From contig CAZMVU010000056.1 of NCBI GenBank assembly GCA_964569295.1, positions 1-23,961 of the forward strand: DNA of 23,961 bases. Direction: 5' to 3'. The stretch comes from CAZMVU01 sp964569295. Its GTDB lineage: Bacteria > Hydrogenedentota > Hydrogenedentia > Hydrogenedentales > JAGMZX01. Shown here in pieces: positions 1 through 7,569 of the stretch (its first letter is position 1; each line of letters begins with the position of its first letter). Made by a program: the position numbers and the translations under genes. The notes below the pieces were generated by a model, which saw only the letters and a program-made list of their open reading frames with translations, had not been told where the DNA came from and searched no databases.

Positions 1-74
1 TCCCCTTTTTGCTTCACTTTTTCACCAACAGCGCGGTAGTACAAAAACTGCACCCGAAAGTATCAAGGAAGTAC

Positions 75-127
75 CAGGGAGAGACCGCGAAGCATTGGAC
101 TTGCGAAAGTAACGCGGTCTATCCCTG
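75..127. repeat. Imperfect inverted repeat (long hairpin), intergenic
   Basis: The bases at 75-80 (CAGGGA) pair with 122-127 (TCCCTG). After one G/A mismatch, 82-89 (AGACCGCG) pairs with 113-120 (CGCGGTCT). The result is a hairpin of about 14 paired bases with a 23-base loop. CAGGGA occurs again at 135-140, so 122-127 could pair with either copy. The element lies in the gene-free stretch 1-270, downstream of hspQ. No T-run follows it, so it is not a convincing intrinsic terminator. It could be a repeated intergenic element, an RNA structure or a mobile-element remnant. Confidence 0.5.
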
Positions 128-146
128 AGATTTCCAGGGAAGGGAG

Positions 147-166
147 GGACGCAGCCCCCTGCGTCC
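147..166. repeat. Perfect 8-bp hairpin with CCCC loop
   Basis: GGACGCAG at 147-154 pairs perfectly with CTGCGTCC at 159-166 around a four-base loop. It lies about 105 bases beyond the hspQ stop codon, read on the minus strand. It could end the minus-strand operon, but the bases following it on that strand are C/T-mixed rather than a clean U-tract, so termination is only a possibility. Confidence 0.4.
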
Positions 167-270
167 TCTTAACACGCGCCCCCTACCGAAGGTTACAAAG
201 GGCGCCCGTGTCTGTCGACGGGGGAATTAACCGCAGATGACAGAGATCACGCAAACCTGTTAGTTCGGCA

Positions 271-567
271 TCAGTTCGGGCAGTGGAGGTAGTACCGGCC
301 GTTGAGGAACACGGGAAATATCGGATCGACGAGCGGGTGCTGCACCATTTCCTCATGGCCATCCAATTCGATGTTTTCTTCCGCCACGTAGGTCTCCTGG
401 CCTCGGTCCACCAGCACATGGTACCAAGGCTGCCCGCGGGCTGGCTGGGTCTGGTTGCGCAGGTACCAGACGTCCGGCGCCTTGCACTTTTTGTCCACCT
501 TTATGATGACGCCACGGTAGTCATACCGGCGGTGGTGGATCAGTTGTCCCGGTTCGAATTTCGCCAT
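271..567 (-). CDS. hspQ: HspQ/YccV-like hemimethylated-DNA-binding heat-shock protein
   Basis: The 98-residue product matches the small HspQ (YccV) family along its whole length. It opens MAKFEPGQLIHHRRYDYRG and contains the family-typical stretches QPWYHVLVDRG and YVAEENIE. In E. coli, HspQ modulates Lon-dependent proteolysis, and the same domain was first described as binding hemimethylated DNA. The chosen ATG at 567 gives the conserved MAKF start; another in-frame ATG at 582 would add five residues. Either way the 5' end overlaps the 3' end of the SGNH hydrolase gene by about 50-60 bases, so the gene is probably co-transcribed and translationally coupled. No strong Shine-Dalgarno sequence is visible. 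It is the last gene of the minus-strand run. The family call is firm; the role in this organism is inferred. Confidence 0.85.
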   Translation of the reverse strand: MAKFEPGQLIHHRRYDYRGVIIKVDKKCKAPDVWYLRNQTQPARGQPWYHVLVDRGQETYVAEENIELDGHEEMVQHPLVDPIFPVFLNGRYYLHCPN

Positions 568-1609
568 TACACGCTGTCTCATGTGCAGTTAAGCCCAAAT
601 CAGCCGCCAGTTGGCGTGCAACGACTGCATGCCCCGCCGCGGTTGGATGCCCATCGGGCAGGTAGTACGTAGCGTCCGGCTGCCTGTTTTTGTGAAACAG
701 GTCGCTGTAGTCCACGTATTCCACACCGGCCGCTTGGAGCTGTGGGGCAATGCTGGGGCCAAGTTTCGTTTCCGGATAGAAGAGCACATAGAAGGCCACA
801 TTTTCGAATCGCGCTTGAAGCCGGTCCCGTGTCTCGACAAACACGGCGGTGAGCAGGTCCCGCCCCCACGAAGCGGTCGGTGGCGGATAATCGAGGCGAA
901 AATAGGAGACTGTGGGTAAGTGGCGGAACATGCGGTAGACGAATTGCCGCGCAGGCCGGCTATCGCCGAAGCCTCCGTGGTGCACGATTCCGCCGTTCTC
1001 GCGTGTGATGTGGGGCAGGTTGGCGCCCCAGGTGGTCGCGATACGGGCCGAACCCATGAGCCGGAGCATATGCTCGTCGAGAAAGGTGTAGACAACCACG
1101 CCGCGGTCCTGGCGCACGTCGTCTGCAAAGTCGTCCGCATTGACCTGCAAGTACATGCTTTGGGGGCCATAGGCGCAGAATCCATAGTTGTAGGGCTGGT
1201 GACTGGGAGCCGCCTCGCCGAATTGCGCCGGCAGGGTGTCGGGATCGTCGACGCCCTGTCCAAAGGTGAACGATCCGCCGAAGAAGAGAGCGAACCGGCC
1301 GCGTTTTCCCGGTTGGTCCACCGGTGTGAAACGCCGGCCTTCTTCCGTAATCGTATAGGTGCAGGTATAGGCTACCTCGTTGCCCCTTCTTTTTTCGGCA
1401 CGGACCGTGACCCCCGGGCGCGGCCCGAAACCGAGGCGGGGATGTGGTACGTAAAGCCGCCCGGCTGTTTCTCGAAATTGCGGTTGCTGCATTTGTACTT
1501 GGAGTAACACCAGGAAGCCGATCTCGATCAGCGCCCAGAGCACCCCCACGCTTAAGGGCAACATCAGCATGGCCAGGAGCCGAGGATGCCGTTGGGACAA
1601 CGTCCACAT
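521..1609 (-). CDS. Membrane-anchored SGNH/GDSL-type hydrolase or O-acyl-modifying enzyme
   Basis: The 362-residue product has one N-terminal transmembrane segment (about residues 12-36) followed by an extracytoplasmic domain. A GDSL-like nucleophile block, GGSFTFGQG, puts the serine at 113. A C-terminal PDGHPTAAGH block supplies Asp319 and His321, with the DxH spacing seen in AlgJ/AlgX-type SGNH proteins. Such enzymes hydrolyse or transfer acyl groups, often acetyl esters on glycans. The start lies 11 bases after the upstream Gfo/Idh stop, and its tail overlaps the start of hspQ, so it belongs to the same transcription unit. Its proline-rich last ~20 residues look unconstrained and coincide with that overlap. 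I infer removal or transfer of ester groups on a glycan; the substrate is unknown. Confidence 0.75.
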   Translation of the reverse strand: MWTLSQRHPRLLAMLMLPLSVGVLWALIEIGFLVLLQVQMQQPQFRETAGRLYVPHPRLGFGPRPGVTVRAEKRRGNEVAYTCTYTITEEGRRFTPVDQPGKRGRFALFFGGSFTFGQGVDDPDTLPAQFGEAAPSHQPYNYGFCAYGPQSMYLQVNADDFADDVRQDRGVVVYTFLDEHMLRLMGSARIATTWGANLPHITRENGGIVHHGGFGDSRPARQFVYRMFRHLPTVSYFRLDYPPPTASWGRDLLTAVFVETRDRLQARFENVAFYVLFYPETKLGPSIAPQLQAAGVEYVDYSDLFHKNRQPDATYYLPDGHPTAAGHAVVARQLAADLGLTAHETACNGEIRTGTTDPPPPV

Positions 1610-1620
1610 TCAGCCGTTGC

Positions 1621-2892
1621 TCATTGCCGCCCCAGCACAGCCCCGGCTTGGGACGGATCGGGCCAGGTGTGCTCGGGGAATGTGCGGGTGGTATACCGCG
1701 TCACATCCACGAAGGCAGCCTCGTTCGCGCCCGATGTATACCCCGCCATGAGTACCGCCATCATATCCCAGGCGAGCATCGGCCCCGACTGTGGCGCCCT
1801 GTCCGGGTCGAGGGCGCAGTCCACCGCGTCGCTCATTTCGTTGACATAACCGTGGGCGTGAAACTGGTGTGGACGGGGGAAGGAGGATCCAGCCGGTGTC
1901 GGCAGTTTCTCCCGCATGAGAATGTTGCCCGCCGCCGCGCCATCTGGGAGGAAAAGCTCGTGCTCGTCATTCGGGTTGATCCGCATGTCGTACTGGCCGA
2001 AATCCGTGATGGCCGAGAAGGCGTTGCGTATACCGCTGATGGAGAGGTCGTGGCCGAAGAGTTCCGCCACCGTGCCGTCCTCGAAAACCACGGAAATACG
2101 GCCGTAATCGTCGACATTCTGCATGACCCGGAAGTGAGCGCCGGCGGATTCGGGCAGATGCTTGAGCACCTGGCGCGTAACGGCGGAAACCTTCGCGGGG
2201 CGGATGGGGCGGCCGGTGTGCAGTATTCCCTCGACTTGCTTCAGGTAGAGTGCTGGGCCGAGCGGGTGGCAGGCCTTGTTGAAGAGTGCGCCGCCGCCGG
2301 ATTTGGCGGGGGTGTCGTAGGCGGGCGCATGCGACCCTTGGTGCGCGCAAATGCCCTGTTGTAAGAGTACGCGGCCCTGATCCTGTTTGCGGGCTTCCTG
2401 CATGAGCTCGACCAGCGCCTTCACCCCATCTAGATACACGAAGTTCTCCGCATACAACAGCTTCGCGCCGGCGTGCTCGACCGCATCGAGAACCGCGCCC
2501 AATGCACTCATGGTCTCTTCCATGCGCGTGGGCCAGTCCGTATCGCGCCCTTCGGCAAACCCGGGCCAGATGATAGGCGGCTTCTCGAGCACGATGACGC
2601 GCACGCCGGCCGCGGCCGCTTCTTGTACATACGGGCCGTGCACATGGTTGGCGCAGGCGATATTGTCGATATGCGGCTGCACAGCCTCGAGCATGGCCGC
2701 GTGGCTATCGTAGGCGTGGCCAATCTTGTGCCGCTTGGCGAAACGCTCGGCATTGCCCAGGTGGCCCGAGGTAATACCCGCGAGGTCGATGACCACGCCG
2801 TTCTTGTGCGGCAGCATGCCATACACCCGCGCCGTATAGCCGCCTGCGAAGCCCGTGCCGCTGATGGTAACTTTGAGCCGTTGAATATCCAC
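1621..2892 (-). CDS. Gfo/Idh/MocA family NAD(P)-dependent oxidoreductase
   Basis: The N-terminal Rossmann motif GTGFAGG is near residues 12-18, followed by an EKPP motif corresponding to the family's catalytic EKP. The C-terminal half carries YAENFVY and a SGGGALFNKACHPL block that resemble the second Gfo/Idh gene in this window. I chose the GTG at 2892 because a good AAGGAG lies at 2903-2908, ten bases upstream and overlapping the nagA stop. The in-frame ORF continues to an ATG at 2934, but those extra residues would lie inside nagA and lack a ribosome-binding site. The product is 423 residues. Such enzymes oxidise or reduce hydroxyl groups of sugars, inositols or amino sugars in the cytoplasm. 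It follows nagA by only seven bases, implying a shared pathway. Confidence 0.85.
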   Translation of the reverse strand: MDIQRLKVTISGTGFAGGYTARVYGMLPHKNGVVIDLAGITSGHLGNAERFAKRHKIGHAYDSHAAMLEAVQPHIDNIACANHVHGPYVQEAAAAGVRVIVLEKPPIIWPGFAEGRDTDWPTRMEETMSALGAVLDAVEHAGAKLLYAENFVYLDGVKALVELMQEARKQDQGRVLLQQGICAHQGSHAPAYDTPAKSGGGALFNKACHPLGPALYLKQVEGILHTGRPIRPAKVSAVTRQVLKHLPESAGAHFRVMQNVDDYGRISVVFEDGTVAELFGHDLSISGIRNAFSAITDFGQYDMRINPNDEHELFLPDGAAAGNILMREKLPTPAGSSFPRPHQFHAHGYVNEMSDAVDCALDPDRAPQSGPMLAWDMMAVLMAGYTSGANEAAFVDVTRYTTRTFPEHTWPDPSQAGAVLGRQ

Positions 2893-2899
2893 TGCGCCC

Positions 2900-4093
2900 T
2901 CACTCCTTGCCGGTGTCGATGCGCCGGCCTGCAATATAGATGGCGTCCATGCGTGGCATGAAGGCGCCCCGGTGCGGCGTGAAGCACAGGAAGTCCGCCT
3001 GCTGTCCGGCTTCGGGCAATGCGTAGCGCCGGCGCACCCCCAGTAGCCGCGCGGGGTTCCTGCTGGCGCAGGTACACGCCTGCTCGAGCGTGAGATCGGT
3101 CACGCGGGAGGCATGCAGCACGCCGGCCAGCAGCGGCGTCGCGCTGCCCGCCAGCAAGCTGGTGCCGCGTAACGTCACCTTCCCGTTCGGCAGCAGGTCC
3201 ACGCCCGACTCGAAGAGTTCGTAGCCGCCGGGCGCAAGCCCGAGCAACTGCACGCAGTCCGAGACGATCACGGTGCGCTTGGGGCCTTTTGCGCGCACGA
3301 AGGTCTTCAGTACGGGGTCCGGCAGATGGTGCCCGTCGGCGATGAGCGATGCCGTGAGCCGGTCATCGGCCAATTGCGGCCAGAGCGGATTGTGATGGCG
3401 AGGCAGAAGGACGGCGCCGCCGTTGCCGAGGTGCGTGCAGATGCTTGCCCCCGCCTCCACGGCGGCCGCGATATGCTCGGCGGTGGCGTTGTGATGCCCG
3501 AGCGCCACACGAATGCCCTGCGCACGCGCCGCGCGGATGTAGGCCTCTGCGCCCGGCAGTTCCGGTGCGATGGTGATATAGGCGATCTTTCCGTTCGCCG
3601 CTTTCACGAGCCGTTTGAGCAGCTTCGTGTCGGGCGGACAGACATGGGCACGCGGATGCGCCCCGCGCGGACCATCTTCCGGCGAGATGTGCGGCCCCTC
3701 GATGTGTATGCCCGGCACCGCCTGAGCCACTCGGCTGTCCTCGAACGTGCGGGCGAGGTTGGCGCAACAGGCCTCCATCTGCTCCGGGGCGGCGGTTACC
3801 AGGGTCGGCACCCACTGCGCCACGCCCATGGCCGCGAGGCGCTGCGTGATTTCCGCCGCATGCTCCGGCGCCAGGTGTGGGTCTTGCAAGTCGTACCCCG
3901 CCACACCATTGACCTGCATATCGAACAAGGGCGGTGTGACGACGGCCCGGGTGCTGCCGGCATTCGGTCGGTCTTTGCCAGCCGGGAGCACCGCGTCGAC
4001 ACGCCCGGCGCGCACATGCACATCCATCGGCGGGCCGGCCCCATTCAGGCGGCCGCGGAGGACCTGGGTTTCTTGCGTCTTCGTTGCTGCCAT
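2900..4093 (-). CDS. nagA: NagA-like N-acetylglucosamine-6-phosphate deacetylase family amidohydrolase
   Basis: This 397-residue protein has the NagA amidohydrolase layout. The strand-1 motif FDMQVNG (residues 57-63) has the QxN form seen in E. coli NagA rather than HxH. IEGPH supplies Glu132, GHHNAT His200, THLGN His221, IADGHH lies near 251-256, and SDC supplies the catalytic Asp279. NagA removes acetate from N-acetylglucosamine-6-phosphate in the cytoplasm. Here the usual THLFNAM is replaced by THLGNGG followed by LPRHHNPLW, a variant I associate with planctomycete-type NagA-like proteins, so the substrate may be a different N-acetyl amino sugar. No nagB or phosphotransferase gene is adjacent. 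It starts 15 bases after the DUF6807 gene stop; no strong Shine-Dalgarno is visible. Confidence 0.8.
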   Translation of the reverse strand: MAATKTQETQVLRGRLNGAGPPMDVHVRAGRVDAVLPAGKDRPNAGSTRAVVTPPLFDMQVNGVAGYDLQDPHLAPEHAAEITQRLAAMGVAQWVPTLVTAAPEQMEACCANLARTFEDSRVAQAVPGIHIEGPHISPEDGPRGAHPRAHVCPPDTKLLKRLVKAANGKIAYITIAPELPGAEAYIRAARAQGIRVALGHHNATAEHIAAAVEAGASICTHLGNGGAVLLPRHHNPLWPQLADDRLTASLIADGHHLPDPVLKTFVRAKGPKRTVIVSDCVQLLGLAPGGYELFESGVDLLPNGKVTLRGTSLLAGSATPLLAGVLHASRVTDLTLEQACTCASRNPARLLGVRRRYALPEAGQQADFLCFTPHRGAFMPRMDAIYIAGRRIDTGKE

Positions 4094-4108
4094 CAGAAGC
4101 CGATTGTC

Positions 4109-5074
4109 TTATTGCATAGCCTTCTTGGCTGCGGCGGTATAATCCGCGAAAGCCTCGGTCACGTCCGCTGCCGCCGCATCACCGTCATGCACGTAGAGCC
4201 GGTAGCGCAGGCGGAAGGAATCGCCCGGCGCCATGGTGTGCGGCGCCCGGTGCGGCCAGGAAGCGCCCAGAAAACCGTAATGCCGAAGAATCCAGCCTTC
4301 GTGGGGATAGCCCGGATTGCCGGGGTGTTGGAACACCGCTGCCCCCGATTTCGCTTCGCCGTCCTTTTCGTCGGGGAAAGACACGTCGCACCAGGGTGAT
4401 TCGAGGGAAAGTGTATCCTCGTGCGCGGGGCCCTGTTTTGCAGTGAATTCCATGGGTTTGCGGGTGGCATCCGGCCGGAAGCAGAAGCCGCCATAGCCCT
4501 TGATGACCCCCGACTTGTCTTCCGCCGTCGAACCGCGGATGACCACCTCCTTGTCGCTGACATTCTCGAATGTCAGGTCAAAGTCGATGGCGCGGGCATT
4601 GTCCTCGGCAGGATGCGCTTCGATATGTACCCGCTCTTCCACGATGGGCTGATCCGGTGCATCGTCATATCGCCAGAAGTTGATTGTTTCGAGAACCGCC
4701 TTGCCGCCGGCCGCCTCAGCCGTCTTCACCTCTTTGGTCTCCTGGCGTACGTCTTCCATGAGCCAGATGTCGAGGGGCTTGCCATCCCAGGTAGACTTGG
4801 GCCAGGCCCAGAACACGCCCCGGTGGTGAAAGTGGTCGATGGGGAAATCTTGTGTGAGGGTGGCGCCGCCAGGCGCATATACGGGATGGATGTAGCACGC
4901 GCGGGTGTAGCGCTCGGGCACCATCTTGGGCGGTTCGACCATGGCATGGTGATACACCAGCACCGGCGCATCGTCTTCAAGGATATGGACGGCCTGCCCG
5001 TCGTTTTCGACGCGCATCTCCGCGGCCGCCGAGATACATCCCATACAAATAGCGAACACAAAAAATCGGCACAT
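4109..5074 (-). CDS. Secreted DUF6807 ('methane oxygenase PmoA'-like) family protein
   Basis: The 321-residue protein begins with a short signal peptide (MCRFFVFAICMGCISAAA) and continues with a beta-rich domain. The family hallmark DHFHHRGVFWAW is near residues 80-91. Database entries often call this family 'PmoA', but it is unrelated to particulate methane monooxygenase. Members are common next to Gfo/Idh and sugar-isomerase genes in Planctomycetes, Bacteroidetes and Verrucomicrobia. The biochemical activity is not established; a carbohydrate-binding or carbohydrate-modifying periplasmic role is inferred from context. A strong GGAGGAG lies seven bases before the ATG, which fixes the start. 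The nagA-like gene follows after 15 bases. Confidence 0.8.
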   Translation of the reverse strand: MCRFFVFAICMGCISAAAEMRVENDGQAVHILEDDAPVLVYHHAMVEPPKMVPERYTRACYIHPVYAPGGATLTQDFPIDHFHHRGVFWAWPKSTWDGKPLDIWLMEDVRQETKEVKTAEAAGGKAVLETINFWRYDDAPDQPIVEERVHIEAHPAEDNARAIDFDLTFENVSDKEVVIRGSTAEDKSGVIKGYGGFCFRPDATRKPMEFTAKQGPAHEDTLSLESPWCDVSFPDEKDGEAKSGAAVFQHPGNPGYPHEGWILRHYGFLGASWPHRAPHTMAPGDSFRLRYRLYVHDGDAAAADVTEAFADYTAAAKKAMQ

Positions 5075-5257
5075 AATGCAACTCCTCCAAGTGTTTCAGC
5101 GGCCCACGGGATGCCCAGGCACAACTCCCAACCCGCTTGGCTGGCTTCAACATGTTCCCTGGCAAGGGCACGACGTTGGACCATGCGCGGTGCTGCCCAT
5201 CCACGATACATTTTTTCGGCGTCATAACGCGTGCCGCGTCATACCGGGACGGCGCCG

Positions 5258-5404
5258 CTACAGATCCAGTGCCTCCGGCAGCGAGAGGTTCTCATAGTAG
5301 CCTGTCGTGAAGCCGAGTGTCCAAGCGATTGTGCCGGCTATGATAGACAACACAGCAATTATGAGTGCATCAAGCGGGAGAGACCCCGTCAATATCTTGG
5401 GCAT
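5258..5404 (-). CDS. Small single-transmembrane peptide (48 aa), unrecognised
   Basis: This is a short reading frame: ATG at 5404, TAG at 5258-5260. Residues about 11-35 form one hydrophobic helix (DALIIAVLSIIAGTIAWTLG), followed by a short polar tail ending EALDL. An AAAGGA ribosome-binding sequence stands about ten bases before the ATG, and a plausible promoter lies 50-80 bases upstream. It sits between the transporter's terminator and the DUF6807 gene. I do not recognise the family. It could be a small regulatory or accessory subunit of a membrane protein, or a leader peptide of the downstream operon. Coding is supported by the ribosome-binding site and the coherent helix, not by homology. 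Confidence 0.5.
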   Translation of the reverse strand: MPKILTGSLPLDALIIAVLSIIAGTIAWTLGFTTGYYENLSLPEALDL

Positions 5405-5453
5405 GGTGTATCATTCCTTTTTTTCGAGAAACCGTTGTGCGTGGCACGACCTT

Positions 5454-5482
5454 AGGATAGCGCGAACGCACGGCTGGCGCAA
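5454..5482 (-). promoter_or_regulatory. Candidate sigma-70 promoter for the small peptide/DUF6807/nagA operon
   Basis: On the minus strand, TTGCGC (5477-5482) and TATCCT (5454-5459) are separated by exactly 17 bases. They lie downstream of the transporter's terminator and about 50 bases before the start codon of the 48-residue peptide. The match is partial (3/6 and 4/6 to consensus), so the position in the gap is as important as the sequence itself. Confidence 0.35.
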
Positions 5483-5590
5483 GCCACATGCGCGGAACAA
5501 GGGCATTCAGTCGTGGATTGCAGCGCGCGCGTGCGATCATCCATAGAGGATGACAGCCCCAGGGACCGCTGCACGCCACACAAAACAAAC

Positions 5591-5623
5591 CGGGAGGGCC
5601 AGCTCCTTCCGCCGGCCCTCCCG
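5591..5623 (-). terminator. Intrinsic terminator of the transporter transcription unit
   Basis: A perfect 10-bp GC-rich stem (5591-5600 with 5614-5623) surrounds a 13-base loop. On the minus strand it is followed by GTTTGTTTTGTG, a T-rich tail. It begins 27 bases after the stop codon of the Nramp-like transporter, so it most likely ends that transcript and separates the two minus-strand modules. Confidence 0.8.
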
Positions 5624-5650
5624 CAGGGGTCAATTCGTGTCAGGCTGTGT

Positions 5651-7438
5651 CTACTCTTCCGGCGCGGCCGGCAGCGGCGTCGGTTTGCGCAGGAAATGGG
5701 TAATCGCGATGAGCGCCAGGAAGATGATCACCACCGCCACGCCGTACCAGCGGATTTTGCTCCACAGCGACCAGAGGCTTGCAAAAGCGGCCAGGCCAGC
5801 GGCGATGGCCATGAGCGTGTTCCACCACAAGCGGCGCAGGCCGCGGGGCATGTGTTCACCGAGCAGTTTGCGCTGGTTCATGAGGAAGAAGAAGCCAAAG
5901 TAGGCGACCGGCAGCAGTGTCATGGCGAAGACCGAGGTGGGAATCGCCAGCCACATCTTTGCATCGCTCCAGAAGAACGGGCCGAGAATGCCCACGCACA
6001 CCATGAGCGAGCCCACGCGCTGTACCCAGCCCCGGGGCGGCCGATTCAGCAGCTCGGAGAAGCACAGGCCGTTGATGAGCATGAGCATTGTTGCGGCGCC
6101 CATGGCCATGCCGAGCACGCCGAGGCCGAAGATATACTGTGCCAGACCGCGGCCAACCAACGGCGTCAGCGCGTCGGACAGGTTGAAGGCGTCGCGCTTT
6201 GCCAGCATGGCCGCCATCTTACGGTCGGCTTCTGGAAGGGCCGCCGTTTGTGCCTCGAGTTCCTCGGGGCTCATCGCCTCGACGCGCTCCATGCCAATTT
6301 CCTCGGCCAGACGCGATTTCACCAGGCCCTTATACCCCGTGACGAGATTTGCGGCGGGTGCCACGGCCTCGCCGGTCTGTTCGTCAACGACCTCGCCGTT
6401 TTCGCTCCACACCTGGGCTTTGCCGGGGAACAGTCCCCGGGCCGGTTCTGCGTGGAACTGCGAGGCCGAAGCGATAACGACGCAACTCGTGGCAAGCAAG
6501 AAGGGGAAGAAGAGGCCTGTGGAAAGGTCGAAGATGGCCAGGCCGCGGAAGTCGCTGTCCCATCCTTTGCGCAGCATCGAGTAAGGGAACAGGAATGTCA
6601 TGTTGATGCCCACGGCCGTGGCCGCGGCGCTGATCATGACGTCGCGCTGCTGAGCGACGATCATATCGGACCAGTAGCTGCGGAACTGTTCACCCACGTC
6701 GTTGATGTAGGGCATGAGCGAGTCGGTCGGCCGGGATAGCAGCTCGAGGTGCGGAATGAAGCCCGAGCCTATCTCGCCCCAGTTGAGTTCACCCACGAGC
6801 GTCAACCGGATGACGACGCCCAGGAAGCTGAGCACGGTAACGCCGATCATGCACTTGACGACCACTTCAAAAATGAACATACCCCGGCCGCCCACAGTGT
6901 ACAGCATGGCCGCCGTGACAATGACAATGAGGATAAGACAGGCGACGGCAATCTCGTTGTAGGGCCCCGGCACGACCCCTTCCTCGCCGAATACGCCCGG
7001 CAAGAGGTTCTGGCGTAAAGCGGCGGTAGCCAGGGCGAATTGCGGCAAGGACCACACGAGGTTCGCCATCATCGAGGCCGCCAGCCAGCCCCAGCCGAGT
7101 ATCGGGTTTACATGCTCGTTAATAGCGCGCAATGGCCGCCGGCCTGTCGATAGCGTGACGTAGGCGATGGCCGAAAGCATGATGATGCCGGCGATCATGG
7201 CCACGGGTTGCAGCCATAGGAACATGAAGCCGCCGAGCACCCCGAGGTACAGGCTCGATGACAGCGAGCCGCCGCCCAGCGTGATCGCGCTTTGCAGCCA
7301 GCCGGGGCCCGAAAACTTCATGTACTGTTTGAGTACCGCCATGTTGCCCTTCGCCTTAGCGTCGAGAATGGCCTGGCGGTGCTCTTCGATTTGTTGGTTT
7401 TGCGAGATGTTCTCTTCGCGTTCTTTTTCGATAGCCAT
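5651..7438 (-). CDS. Nramp-like (LeuT-fold) membrane transporter lacking canonical metal-binding motifs
   Basis: The 595-residue integral membrane protein has a charged cytoplasmic N-terminus and about eleven hydrophobic segments. The first carries FSGPGWLQSAITLGGGS (residues 42-58), which aligns with the helix-1 signature of Nramp divalent-metal transporters. Where Nramp proteins have DPGN, this one has GGGS (55-58). The helix-6 region reads NMTFLFPYS (279-287) instead of the usual MPHN. Residues about 328-420 form a hydrophilic insertion between membrane segments, longer than in classical Nramp. The changed site makes Mn/Fe transport doubtful; it may carry another solute, perhaps the sugar or product handled by neighbouring genes. 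AAGGAAAAA precedes the ATG at a good distance, and a strong terminator follows the stop. Confidence 0.75.
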   Translation of the reverse strand: MAIEKEREENISQNQQIEEHRQAILDAKAKGNMAVLKQYMKFSGPGWLQSAITLGGGSLSSSLYLGVLGGFMFLWLQPVAMIAGIIMLSAIAYVTLSTGRRPLRAINEHVNPILGWGWLAASMMANLVWSLPQFALATAALRQNLLPGVFGEEGVVPGPYNEIAVACLILIVIVTAAMLYTVGGRGMFIFEVVVKCMIGVTVLSFLGVVIRLTLVGELNWGEIGSGFIPHLELLSRPTDSLMPYINDVGEQFRSYWSDMIVAQQRDVMISAAATAVGINMTFLFPYSMLRKGWDSDFRGLAIFDLSTGLFFPFLLATSCVVIASASQFHAEPARGLFPGKAQVWSENGEVVDEQTGEAVAPAANLVTGYKGLVKSRLAEEIGMERVEAMSPEELEAQTAALPEADRKMAAMLAKRDAFNLSDALTPLVGRGLAQYIFGLGVLGMAMGAATMLMLINGLCFSELLNRPPRGWVQRVGSLMVCVGILGPFFWSDAKMWLAIPTSVFAMTLLPVAYFGFFFLMNQRKLLGEHMPRGLRRLWWNTLMAIAAGLAAFASLWSLWSKIRWYGVAVVIIFLALIAITHFLRKPTPLPAAPEE

Positions 7439-7569
7439 GCGAATTTTTCCTTCCCTTGTCCCCTTAAAACACTATCGGCAACTCCGCGACGGCGTCCTAG
7501 CATGCCCAACTCGTTGCACAGATTCAAGCCCGGCGTTCAGCCGCCCGCCGACACGAAAAAACACCGTGC

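Noticed and set aside
1444..2364. Long plus-strand open frame opposite the first Gfo/Idh and SGNH genes
   Set aside because: It is antisense to well-supported genes, has low-complexity Arg/Gly-rich translation, and no ribosome-binding site or recognisable domain. High GC produces such frames.
3326..4399. Long plus-strand open frame opposite the NagA-like gene
   Set aside because: The minus-strand frame has clear catalytic motifs; this one has none and spans two real genes.
5075..5257. Short minus-strand open frames between the 48-residue peptide and the DUF6807 gene
   Set aside because: Several overlap the DUF6807 start in other frames and lack ribosome-binding sites and coherent composition. 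A repeated TATGACGC is present, but nothing else is supportable.
5513..6739. Plus-strand open frame of about 400 codons opposite the transporter
   Set aside because: It is Gln/His/Arg-rich with no domain and lies across a terminator and a real membrane-protein gene.
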